49,435 nucleotides of DNA, from assembly GCF_034651555.1 (NCBI RefSeq), contig NZ_JAYEEQ010000023.1:1-49435 (forward strand), read 5' to 3'. Source of the stretch: Aurantibrevibacter litoralis (GTDB lineage Bacteria; Bacteroidota; Bacteroidia; Flavobacteriales; Flavobacteriaceae). Positions 1 to 7,440 of this stretch are shown piece after piece; within the stretch, counting starts at the first letter, position 1; each line of letters starts with the position of its first letter. The notes below the pieces were generated by a model. The model saw nothing but the letters and a program-made list of their open reading frames with translations, was not told where the DNA came from and did not search any database. A program made the position numbers and the translations under genes.

Positions 1-218
1 ACATCAGCATACATTTGCTTGAGCCTAACGTTTTCTACTTCAAGTTCCTTTAAACGTTTTAACTGTTGCTGTTCCATTCCTCCATACTTCTTGCGCCAAT
101 AATAGATGGTGCTCTTGTCGATTCCCAATTCCCTTGATACTTCTGGAACCCCACGTCCCTGTTCGATTTCCTTTAGAGCCTTCACGATCTGGCTCTCACT
201 AAACTTGCTGCTTTTCAT
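1..218 (-). CDS. IS3-family transposase OrfA, C-terminally cut by window edge
   Basis: The start codon is at 218 and 72 codons are visible before the window edge. The N-terminus begins MKSSKFSESQIVKAL, followed by a helix-turn-helix with the motifs VSRELGIDKSTIYYWRKKY and GGME, then a Lys/Leu/Glu-rich helix that looks like the leucine-zipper dimerisation region. This is the usual plan of the OrfA DNA-binding protein of IS3-family elements of the IS407/IS2 type, which acts with OrfB through a programmed frameshift. OrfA is normally a little under 100 residues, so most of the protein is present. Family assignment is from motif recognition. Confidence 0.85.
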   Translation of the reverse strand, partial: MKSSKFSESQIVKALKEIEQGRGVPEVSRELGIDKSTIYYWRKKYGGMEQQQLKRLKELEVENVRLKQMYAD

Positions 219-266
219 TGTGACAATTTGAATTTAAAGTTAATAAATTCGAATTTTAAACTGTCC

Positions 267-274
267 TATTTTTG
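267..274 (+). promoter_or_regulatory. Outward-facing Bacteroidetes -7 box in the IS terminus
   Basis: TATTTTTG matches the Bacteroidetes -7 consensus TANNTTTG and points out of the IS toward the seven-gene array. The -33 position has only TTC (248-250), so the promoter would be partial. Transcription from here would start near 280, about 40 bases before the first usable start codon. That it drives the array is inference. Confidence 0.35.
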
Positions 275-321
275 GGGAAGGCTACAGTAAGCCTGCGCTG
301 TCCTTTCCTTTTTTCAAGGAT

Positions 322-1473
322 TTGCTTTTTACCAAAATCCCGTTTTTGCCCCTCTATACCAACGTGGGAAAGACCCTTACCAAGGGTATTTGCTATAGCC
401 TAGTAGAAAGCCAGTCCCCCATGGAAAAAAAAGGGGTTTTTCTGGTTTATGATGTACCCACCTATTATAATTTGGAGAACAGCACAAAAGGGGCTGGCCT
501 TGGCAAATACCAGGTAACACAATACCCTGGATATCTATGTGAACTGAATGGCTATACCGACCTAAACCATTTTATGAGGGATACTTTCGGCAAAAGGACA
601 AACGGAAAATTCAACCGGTACAGAAGCCGACTGGCAACCTGTTTTGACATAAGGCACCGTATGTTTTACGGGGAAATGGCCGCAACCGAATATGATTTTA
701 TCTTTGGCCACTTTAAGCGGCTGTTGGACAAACGTTTTGCGGACAAAAAGATAGCCAATAACCATCTGAATCCTACGGAATGGGGCTTTTATGGCGAAGT
801 GGTCCTTCCGATGCTTCGAAAGAAGGAGGCCGCCCTGTTCGTAATCTACAATGGGGAGACTCCCATAGCCGTAACCCTGCTCTATATAATGGATACCGTG
901 GTGATCGATGCCATCCCTGTTTTTGATATCGATTTTAAAAAGTTCAATTTGGGCACCGTTGCCCTTATGGAATTGGTGGCGTGGTGCATTGACAACGATT
1001 TTAAAGCCTTGGACCTCTCCAAAGGCTTTTACGAATACAAGACCCGATGGGCAAAAAAACGGTACGATTTTGAATACCATATAATTTTCAGCAAGGGACA
1101 TTTTATAGCTGAGGTACTTGCCGTACTAATGAAAGCGTATTTTAAGTTAAAACACTATCTGAGGACAAAAAAACTGAATGAAAGATTTCATAGGGTCGCC
1201 TTTTTCCTGAAAAGACCCGGTACGGATGCTGGTTGCATACCAATTCAATTTGAATTTGACAGTGGCAACGTGGAACATTCGGATGGGAATGTTGAAAAAA
1301 TCGCAATCCATGGGGAAAACCAATCGCATTGGCATCCCATGGTATATGAATTTGCCTACCTATGCTCGGAAAAGTTCAACGACATCGACCTGTACAGGAT
1401 AAGAGGCTCCGCTACGGAATTCTGGCTGAGAGGCAAACGGAGCCAAAAAAAAGTGATCCTAAAAAGCAGTTAA
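322..1473 (+). CDS. GNAT-fold FemAB/CelD-like transferase, paralogue 1 (5' end removed by IS)
   Basis: First of seven tandem paralogues. The core resembles the Acetyltransf_6 (GNAT-like, CelD/FemAB-related) group: LFVIYNGETPIAVTLL, then FDIDFKKFNLGTVALMEL, then DLSKGFYEYKTRW. The last 50 residues (from about HPMVYEFAYL to the end) are a divergent copy of the C-terminal module shared by the family. The position given uses a TTG at 322. The frame is open upstream across the IS boundary at 286, and residues encoded from 301 (SFPFFKDLLF) already align with the N-termini of the sister proteins. The native ATG and a few codons have thus probably been lost to the IS. It may still be made from TTG 322 or from ATG 421. 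Substrate unknown. Confidence 0.75.
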   Translation: MLFTKIPFLPLYTNVGKTLTKGICYSLVESQSPMEKKGVFLVYDVPTYYNLENSTKGAGLGKYQVTQYPGYLCELNGYTDLNHFMRDTFGKRTNGKFNRYRSRLATCFDIRHRMFYGEMAATEYDFIFGHFKRLLDKRFADKKIANNHLNPTEWGFYGEVVLPMLRKKEAALFVIYNGETPIAVTLLYIMDTVVIDAIPVFDIDFKKFNLGTVALMELVAWCIDNDFKALDLSKGFYEYKTRWAKKRYDFEYHIIFSKGHFIAEVLAVLMKAYFKLKHYLRTKKLNERFHRVAFFLKRPGTDAGCIPIQFEFDSGNVEHSDGNVEKIAIHGENQSHWHPMVYEFAYLCSEKFNDIDLYRIRGSATEFWLRGKRSQKKVILKSS

Positions 1474-1504
1474 ACAATTGGAAACATCCCATTCCCCAAA
1501 TAAA

Positions 1505-2554
1505 ATGAAGTACGGAACGGTTAAGGACAAAGTACATAAATCCATTTGGCAGCGGCTGAAACATTTGCTTTTGCCCACTTCTACATCCATGGTATTTGAT
1601 TTGTTCCAAGAAGATAAGATTGCACATTTCTATACCGGTACCGTACAAAATACCCTAACCCATAACTATTTGGCCACGTCCAATGCCTTTGACCCGAAAT
1701 TTGATGAGGGCCACGTTTTCTTGGTGAAGGACATACCGTCGTTTTTGCAATTAACCATAGACACCACCGCACATGGCAGGCAACATCGTTGCATTGAACA
1801 GTACAAGGGGTATTTGGTGGATATAAGCAATAGCAAAGACCTAAACGACTATTTGGATTCCCATCTGAGCAGTAGAAACCGGAAAAACCTGAGAGCCAAA
1901 CAGCGAAAACTGGAGGAATCGGGGACTATTTCCTATACCTTTCATTTTGGTGAAATTGACAAATCAGAGTACGACCGCCTTTTCGATGCTTTTTATCGGC
2001 TTTTGGAAAAAAGGTTCCACGAAAAGAAAATGTACAACAAAAACCTGGTACAATGGCACTATTATCATGCATTGGCCTATCCTTTGATTTTGGCCAAAAA
2101 AGCGTCGCTCTTTGTGATCTATGATGGCGACAACCCCATAACCCTTACACTTAACTTTCACAAAGGAGACATTGTATTCAGTGCCATACAGACCTATGAC
2201 ATTGCTTATTCCGGCTATAATATGGGCGATATTAGCATGGTAAAGCATTTGGAATGGTGTAAAAGCCTTAATGTGGCTCTGTTTGATCTTTCCATGGGCG
2301 TTACGGATTACAAACTAAAATGGTGCAACCGTACGTACTCGTTCCATTATCAGCTATTTTATAGCAAAAGTTCCTTGCTGGCACACATTGTCTTGTACTA
2401 TACGTTACTAAAATTGCGTTTAAAACAGTACCTAAGGGACAAACATATCATCGGAAAACGGTTTCAGTACGACACCTTTTTTTATAAAAAACAAGTAAAG
2501 AAGCTTAAAAATTACGATTGGAAGGCGTCCAATTGTACCGAAGTCCAAAATTAA
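1505..2554 (+). CDS. GNAT-fold FemAB/CelD-like transferase, paralogue 2 (short form)
   Basis: This paralogue has 349 residues. It carries the family core: RKNLRAKQRKLEE, SLFVIYDGDNPITLTLN, YDIAYSGYNMGDISMVKHLEW and DLSMGVTDYKLKW. Unlike the six sisters it lacks the C-terminal FLRKP-type module and stops shortly after the basic linker (FFYKKQVKKLK). The reading frame is open from a TTG at 1478, but ATG 1505 is preferred. ATG 1589 (MVFDLFQ) is an alternative, since it aligns with the N-termini of the others. It lies 31 bases after gene 1 and 8 before gene 3, so it is probably cotranscribed. Family-level transferase function is likely; the reaction is unknown. Confidence 0.8.
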   Translation: MKYGTVKDKVHKSIWQRLKHLLLPTSTSMVFDLFQEDKIAHFYTGTVQNTLTHNYLATSNAFDPKFDEGHVFLVKDIPSFLQLTIDTTAHGRQHRCIEQYKGYLVDISNSKDLNDYLDSHLSSRNRKNLRAKQRKLEESGTISYTFHFGEIDKSEYDRLFDAFYRLLEKRFHEKKMYNKNLVQWHYYHALAYPLILAKKASLFVIYDGDNPITLTLNFHKGDIVFSAIQTYDIAYSGYNMGDISMVKHLEWCKSLNVALFDLSMGVTDYKLKWCNRTYSFHYQLFYSKSSLLAHIVLYYTLLKLRLKQYLRDKHIIGKRFQYDTFFYKKQVKKLKNYDWKASNCTEVQN

Positions 2555-2562
2555 AGAGTAGT

Positions 2563-3819
2563 ATGTGGTACGATAAAAGGATTCCTATATCAAAACCCTT
2601 GAATTTTCTGAATCTGCTTTTGGAAGAAAGAAAGGTGGCCTTCCCTTATGTCAAGATTACCCATACCCTCTGCGATAGGGTCGTTTATGACAAACCCCGG
2701 ATAGAACCACCGCCTTTGAACAGTACTATTTTAACCGTTTTAGATGTACCCAGCTATTTAAATCTGGAAACAGCAGCCTTATCGGGTTTGAAAATGCATA
2801 AAATACCCACCTACAAAGGAAGTCTGATCACATTGAAAAACTATAGGAATCTGGACGATTATCTTAAAAAGAATTTTAGTTACAGCCGAAGATCGAAATT
2901 GAGGATGTACCGAAAAAGACTGGAACAAACCTTCCCCATCACCTATAAAGCGTTTTACGGGGACATCGCCAAAACCGAATATGATGGGATTTTTGAGGCT
3001 TTGCACAACATGTTGGATCAACGTTTCGCACAAAAACAAACCACCAACGACGATCTGCAACGCTGGAATGTGTACTTGGAAAAGGCGTATGCCCTAATCC
3101 TTAAAAAAGAAGCTTGTCTCTTTGTTATCTACGATGGCGAAAAACCTATAAGTATTTGCCTTAATCTTATTTTCGACAAAACGATTTTTGGCTATATCCG
3201 TGCCTACGACATCGATTATAGCAAATTCGCTCTGGGTTTCACGGATTTACTGGTGCAATTAGAATGGTACTTTGCCAATGGTTTCGAGATTTTCGACCTC
3301 CTCAAAGGGGAATACGATTATAAGACCAAGCTCACCGATGGCTACTACTATTTTGAAAAATACCTCGTGTACGGGACTGGTAGTCCCATAACCGTGCTAA
3401 GGGGAACATGTAAATTGATAGGGGTAAAAACCTTTTATAGCCTTTACCGTCTTCTTAAAAAATGGAAGGTAAACACATACTACCATAAACTACGATCGGT
3501 ATTCCACAAAAAACAGGTTTCCCAAATTGAAAAGTGCTTTGAGATTAGCGATATCGATCTTGTGGATTATGGCGATGTGAAGGCAAAAGAACCTGAGCTT
3601 ACAGAACTAGATCTGTATTCGGACAACCTTGCGTTTTTAAGAAAACCGATTTATGATTTTCTGTACGCCAACCGGGAACACAGAAATGAAGTACACGTAT
3701 GGGGCTGCCCCAAAAAAAAAGACCTATTTTATATTGTAGGAAAAACTAAAGTCCAACAATTGGTGTTTAACCTTCCCAAGGAAAATAGGATCTTGGAAAA
3801 AACAAACATGTACAATTAA
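2563..3819 (+). CDS. GNAT-fold FemAB/CelD-like transferase, paralogue 3 (motif variant)
   Basis: At 418 residues this is the longest member. The order is N-terminal block (VKITHTLCDRVVYDKP), central arm (SYSRRSKLRMYRKRLEQTFPI), LFVIYDGEKPISICLN, YDIDYSKFALGFTDL and DLLKGEYDYKTKL. A long linker follows, then the C-terminal module starting FLRKPIYDFLYANREH and a tail of about 15 extra residues. Where the sisters have Arg/Lys-Trp after the DYK motif, this protein has Lys-Leu (TKLTDG), and ALGFTDL replaces the usual LGxIDL. One core motif therefore differs, which may mean altered substrate or lost activity. The open frame extends back to 2518, overlapping gene 2, but ATG 2563, 8 bases after the gene 2 stop, is the better start. 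Confidence 0.8.
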   Translation: MWYDKRIPISKPLNFLNLLLEERKVAFPYVKITHTLCDRVVYDKPRIEPPPLNSTILTVLDVPSYLNLETAALSGLKMHKIPTYKGSLITLKNYRNLDDYLKKNFSYSRRSKLRMYRKRLEQTFPITYKAFYGDIAKTEYDGIFEALHNMLDQRFAQKQTTNDDLQRWNVYLEKAYALILKKEACLFVIYDGEKPISICLNLIFDKTIFGYIRAYDIDYSKFALGFTDLLVQLEWYFANGFEIFDLLKGEYDYKTKLTDGYYYFEKYLVYGTGSPITVLRGTCKLIGVKTFYSLYRLLKKWKVNTYYHKLRSVFHKKQVSQIEKCFEISDIDLVDYGDVKAKEPELTELDLYSDNLAFLRKPIYDFLYANREHRNEVHVWGCPKKKDLFYIVGKTKVQQLVFNLPKENRILEKTNMYN

Positions 3820-3831
3820 CAAACCCACAAT

Positions 3832-5058
3832 ATGGCATATTTACGGGACAATAAAAGCACCATAACTCGGTTTTTCCTGGAAAACTTTTTGAACAAAAGA
3901 GACCTTTACCCGTTTTATACCAAGGTAACCAATACGCTTTCAAAAAAGGTCATCTACGATCGTGAAATACCTAAAAATATGGAATTTCGGCATAAGACCT
4001 ATGTCCTAAAAGACGTGCCCAATTATCTTTATGCCGAAATTCCGGAGATCTATGATGGCTTAAAAATAAATCGAATAGCTACTTATGAGGGATTTGCCAT
4101 TGATTTAAAACAATACCAAAACCTTGAGGACTACCTAAAATTCCAATTGGGTAAAACCAGCAGATCCAAAATAAGACGTTACCAGAACCGGTTGGAAACT
4201 TGTTTTGACATCTCCTATACTTTTTATTATGGCGAAATAGCCCAAGCAACTTACGATGATCTGCTTGACCGGCTCAAGACCATGTTGGAACGGCGGTTTG
4301 AAGAAAAAAAGGAAGCCAATTACGAACTTCAACACTGGGAAAGTTTCCATTGTACCATGCGACCGCTCATCTTGGAAAAAAAGGCGTTTTTATTTGTAAT
4401 TTACGATGGGGACAAAGCCATTGACATTACCTTAAACGTAGTCTATGACGATATGGTCTTCTCCAATATTAGTTCCTATGACGTGGATTACGCCGCTTTC
4501 AGTCTGGGAACCATAGATATGGTGAAACATATAGAATGGTGTTTTGACCAAAATTTCGGGATCATAGATCTTTTAAAAGGTTACCATTATTACAAAAAAA
4601 GGTGGATCAATTGCATTTACACCTACGAAAGGCATATCATCTACGATTCCAATTCGTTCGTTACAAGCTGCCGAGCCAAAATAAAGACCCTAAAAGTCTC
4701 CCTTTTTTACCATTTTTTCAGGTGGGTCAAGAAATGGAGACTAGATGAACCTATCCAAAAGTTTAAAACTTATCGGTACACAATTAAAACAAAGACAAGG
4801 CCATTGGCGTTGGAACCCGAGGTAATGATGGAACCCTATCCCCCAACGGTTCCGGAAGATCGTCTGGAGCTCATATCCATTAAAAGCGATACCTATCGTT
4901 TTTTGAGGAAATCCGTATATGGTTTGGCGTACGGTTCCTCCGAAAAGGCAGATACCATAAAGGTGTTTCGGTTTTTGGACCGGACAGATGCCTATTTGGT
5001 GGCAGGAAAACATAAGAAAGTAGTGCTAAAGGTCAGTAACGTTCAAAACAACAAATGA
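3832..5058 (+). CDS. GNAT-fold FemAB/CelD-like transferase, paralogue 4
   Basis: This protein has 408 residues from ATG 3832. Rough positions: N-terminal block FYTKVTNTLSKKVIYD at 28-43; Arg-rich arm SRSKIRRYQNRLETCFDI at 110-127; glycine-turn motif FLFVIYDGDKAIDITLN at 186-202; SSYDVDYAAFSLGTIDM at 214-230; and DLLKGYHYYKKRW at 246-258. A basic linker and the C-terminal module from about 357 (FLRKSVYGLAY) follow. No signal peptide or TM segment is seen, so it should be cytoplasmic or peripheral. Its stop overlaps the next start (ATGA, 5055-5058), which suggests translational coupling. It has the family's GNAT-like transferase fold; donor and acceptor are unknown. Confidence 0.8.
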   Translation: MAYLRDNKSTITRFFLENFLNKRDLYPFYTKVTNTLSKKVIYDREIPKNMEFRHKTYVLKDVPNYLYAEIPEIYDGLKINRIATYEGFAIDLKQYQNLEDYLKFQLGKTSRSKIRRYQNRLETCFDISYTFYYGEIAQATYDDLLDRLKTMLERRFEEKKEANYELQHWESFHCTMRPLILEKKAFLFVIYDGDKAIDITLNVVYDDMVFSNISSYDVDYAAFSLGTIDMVKHIEWCFDQNFGIIDLLKGYHYYKKRWINCIYTYERHIIYDSNSFVTSCRAKIKTLKVSLFYHFFRWVKKWRLDEPIQKFKTYRYTIKTKTRPLALEPEVMMEPYPPTVPEDRLELISIKSDTYRFLRKSVYGLAYGSSEKADTIKVFRFLDRTDAYLVAGKHKKVVLKVSNVQNNK

Positions 5059-6224
5059 ATAAAGTAAGCTTGGATTTTTTTGAGCAACTGTTTGAAAAGG
5101 AAGATGGCCTTCCTTCGATCATCCCCGAGATACGGTTTAAAGATGACGGAAGCCCTGTATATCATTCTGCCACAAGGGATACCGGGACCTTATTGCCCAA
5201 AAAACTGCATTCCATAAAATTTGTGCCCGATTACCTCCATCTTAAACTTCCCATGGATGGTTTTACCCTTGAAACGTTTGGGCAGGTCAAAGGATATTCG
5301 GTAAACGTAACAGGTTTTACGGATGTGGGGGCCTATTTGAAAAGTCAGTTTAAATCGAACGCCAAGACCATTAAAAGGTACGTTACCCGTCTGGAAGCCT
5401 GTTTTCCCATATCGTACCGTTTGTTCTACGGTGAAATATCGCAAACGGAATACGATCATATCCTGGATACCTTGGAGCAGATGCTGCGCAACAGGTTTAT
5501 GCAGCGCAGGGACAGCGATGAAAGTCGGAAAAAATGGGATAGGGTAAGAAAGGAAACCTTCGATTTTATCCATGCAAAAAAAGCCTCCCTTTTTGTGATC
5601 TATGATGGGATCAAACCCATAGAAATATCTATAAATTACCATTTTAAGAACATACTGTTCAGTTCCATTTCCTCTTATGACATCTATTATTCTAAGTTTG
5701 GTTTAGGTCATGTAGAAATCTATAAACAACTTGAATGGTGCATGAACAATGGTTATAAAATATTTGAAATGGGAAGGGGCGATCTGGACTACAAACGAAG
5801 ATGGAGCAATACTATATACACTTTTGAGCAGTTTGTCCTAACGCCAAAAAATAATCCCGGTGCCTACCTTCAATCTATTTTCTTAAGTAACTTTCTACGC
5901 TTGAAAGGGTATCTGAAATCGAAGAAGGTACACCTTTATGTAAAGAGATTAATAGAGGTAATTACAAGGAATGTTACAGCACATAGGGCGGAAGTGACCT
6001 ATAAAATTGAGGAATTGCCGTCGCAATCAATAAAGTCCTGCCAACCCAAAATAGACCTTGACGATAGTGCCTATGAATTTCTGCGGAAACCCGTTTATGA
6101 TATCTTATATCAGAAGACCATCCCTATTTCGAAGATTTCGCTCTATGAGGTTCAAAAGGAGAGACACTATATATTGGAAAGCCAGAAGGAACAATACGTC
6201 ATTTTACTTAAACCCAACATTTAG
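5055..6224 (+). CDS. GNAT-fold FemAB/CelD-like transferase, paralogue 5
   Basis: This protein has 389 residues. The start at 5055 overlaps the preceding stop by four bases. The family core is clear: KTIKRYVTRLEACFPISYR (about 105-122), SLFVIYDGIKPIEISIN (178-194), SYDIYYSKFGLGHVEIYKQ (207-225), LEWCMNNGYKIFEMG (226-240) and DLDYKRRW (243-250). The C-terminal module begins FLRKPVYDILY. The FEMGxGDxDYKRRW version is shared with gene 7 and, more loosely, gene 6, while genes 1-4 use DL(S/L)KG. Genes 5-7 therefore form a subgroup. Cytoplasmic; substrate unknown. Confidence 0.8.
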   Translation: MNKVSLDFFEQLFEKEDGLPSIIPEIRFKDDGSPVYHSATRDTGTLLPKKLHSIKFVPDYLHLKLPMDGFTLETFGQVKGYSVNVTGFTDVGAYLKSQFKSNAKTIKRYVTRLEACFPISYRLFYGEISQTEYDHILDTLEQMLRNRFMQRRDSDESRKKWDRVRKETFDFIHAKKASLFVIYDGIKPIEISINYHFKNILFSSISSYDIYYSKFGLGHVEIYKQLEWCMNNGYKIFEMGRGDLDYKRRWSNTIYTFEQFVLTPKNNPGAYLQSIFLSNFLRLKGYLKSKKVHLYVKRLIEVITRNVTAHRAEVTYKIEELPSQSIKSCQPKIDLDDSAYEFLRKPVYDILYQKTIPISKISLYEVQKERHYILESQKEQYVILLKPNI

Positions 6225-6234
6225 ATTTGAACCT

Positions 6235-7416
6235 ATGAGCAAATCGCAGTTTGATTTTTATTTTGATCTTTTTGAGCGTGGCTCCATACCTCCCTTTTAT
6301 AATAAGATTTTGTTTACAGAAGGTAAAGACGCACCAATAGACGACTTACAGCAGAAAAAAAAGAAACTAATGAGGGATAATGGCCTAGTTCCCGTTAGCA
6401 ACGTTCCCTCATATCTAGACCCAATACTCAAGTCCGGCCTAAAATCCATAAAATTTTTCCAAGGAAAAGGATACGCCATCCTATTGAAAGACCATTCAAC
6501 AATGGATATGCTATTTGCCCAGCATTACCGATCTAAATTTCGAATTGGGGTTAAGCGATCGATATCCCGTTTGGAAGCATGTTTTTCTATTTCGTACAAA
6601 ATGTATCACGGGCATATTGAAAAAAGAGACTATGATTTTTTGATGTCCAGTTTGAGAAAAATGTTAGAGCGAAGATTCCAACAATTGGGTGAGAAAAATG
6701 ATCGTTTACAAGAATGGACAAGATTTGAGGGATTGCTTTACCCATTGATAAACTCAAATAAAGCTTCAATTTTTGTCATCTTTGACGATAAGAAACCTAT
6801 TGATATTGCATTCAACTACCATTTGCCCCCACTTTTTTTCAGTGCCGTATCGTCCTATGATATCGACTATTCCAAATTTGGACTGGGTAACATAGACCTA
6901 TACAAGCAGGTAGATTGGTGCCTAAAAAATGGTTATGGGATTTTTGATATGGGTTTTGGAGATCTGGAATACAAATTGAAATGGGCCAACCATACGTATG
7001 ATTTTGAACGTCACCTTGTATTCGGAAATGACGCTTTAAATAAGGTTAAAGTTTACTATATAAAAATGCTTTACCATTGTAAGGCCTATTTAAAATCAAA
7101 AAACATTGATGCACTTTACAAAGCTATTAAGATCGTTCTTAAAGGGGGAAAAAAAAAGCGCAAAACCCTAGCGAATACCGAAACCACATTTTCTGATTAT
7201 AAAATAGTTCCGTTTGCAAAAACGGAAAAACATCAGGACTTGGTTCAACTTGATCCCAACGATGCTGGTTACACCTTTCTACGTAAACCCATTTATGATT
7301 TCCTGTATTCCCATACCGAACACATTTCAAATGTTGCGGTATTTGAACTGGAACCTTATAAAACCTATTGGATGAAAGGGAAGGAAAACAGCCAAACCAT
7401 TACGTTCACCACTTAA
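6235..7416 (+). CDS. GNAT-fold FemAB/CelD-like transferase, paralogue 6
   Basis: This protein has 393 residues from ATG 6235 (MSKSQFDFYFDLFERG), 10 bases after the gene 5 stop. The frame is open back to 6058, but that stretch overlaps gene 5 in another frame and matches nothing in the family. Core motifs are SISRLEACFSISYKMYHG, SIFVIFDDKKPIDIAFNYH, SSYDIDYSKFGLGNIDLYKQ and FDMGFGDLEYKLKW. The residue after the VI turn is Phe-Asp-Asp instead of the usual Tyr-Asp-Gly. The C-terminal module begins FLRKPIYDFLYSHTEH. Middle member of the subgroup formed by genes 5-7. Confidence 0.8.
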   Translation: MSKSQFDFYFDLFERGSIPPFYNKILFTEGKDAPIDDLQQKKKKLMRDNGLVPVSNVPSYLDPILKSGLKSIKFFQGKGYAILLKDHSTMDMLFAQHYRSKFRIGVKRSISRLEACFSISYKMYHGHIEKRDYDFLMSSLRKMLERRFQQLGEKNDRLQEWTRFEGLLYPLINSNKASIFVIFDDKKPIDIAFNYHLPPLFFSAVSSYDIDYSKFGLGNIDLYKQVDWCLKNGYGIFDMGFGDLEYKLKWANHTYDFERHLVFGNDALNKVKVYYIKMLYHCKAYLKSKNIDALYKAIKIVLKGGKKKRKTLANTETTFSDYKIVPFAKTEKHQDLVQLDPNDAGYTFLRKPIYDFLYSHTEHISNVAVFELEPYKTYWMKGKENSQTITFTT

Positions 7417-7440
7417 CCAAAAAGACCTATACGCCGAAAT

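Larger units (their letters stand above)
1..286 (-). mobile_element. IS3-family insertion sequence, left-end portion (rest outside window)
   Basis: This is the start of an IS3-family element reading toward the left window edge. It holds a minus-strand orfA and, outside it, a terminal inverted repeat. Read inward on the minus strand, the terminus begins TGTAGCC at 286 and continues with CCCCAAAAATAGGACA, the style of end seen in IS3-family elements. The last IS base is therefore probably 286. The other end, orfB and any target-site duplication lie outside the window. The insertion lies at the 5' end of the first paralogue of the downstream array. Confidence 0.8.

Noticed and set aside
562..1101. 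179-codon minus-strand open frame inside paralogue 1, with similar antisense frames in paralogues 2, 3, 4, 5 and 7
   Set aside because: They recur at matching places because the sense genes are related and share codon bias; the products lack domains and lie wholly inside strong genes.
6058..6234. 59-codon upstream extension of paralogue 6
   Set aside because: It overlaps paralogue 5 in another frame, is Arg/Phe-rich and has no match in the sister proteins.
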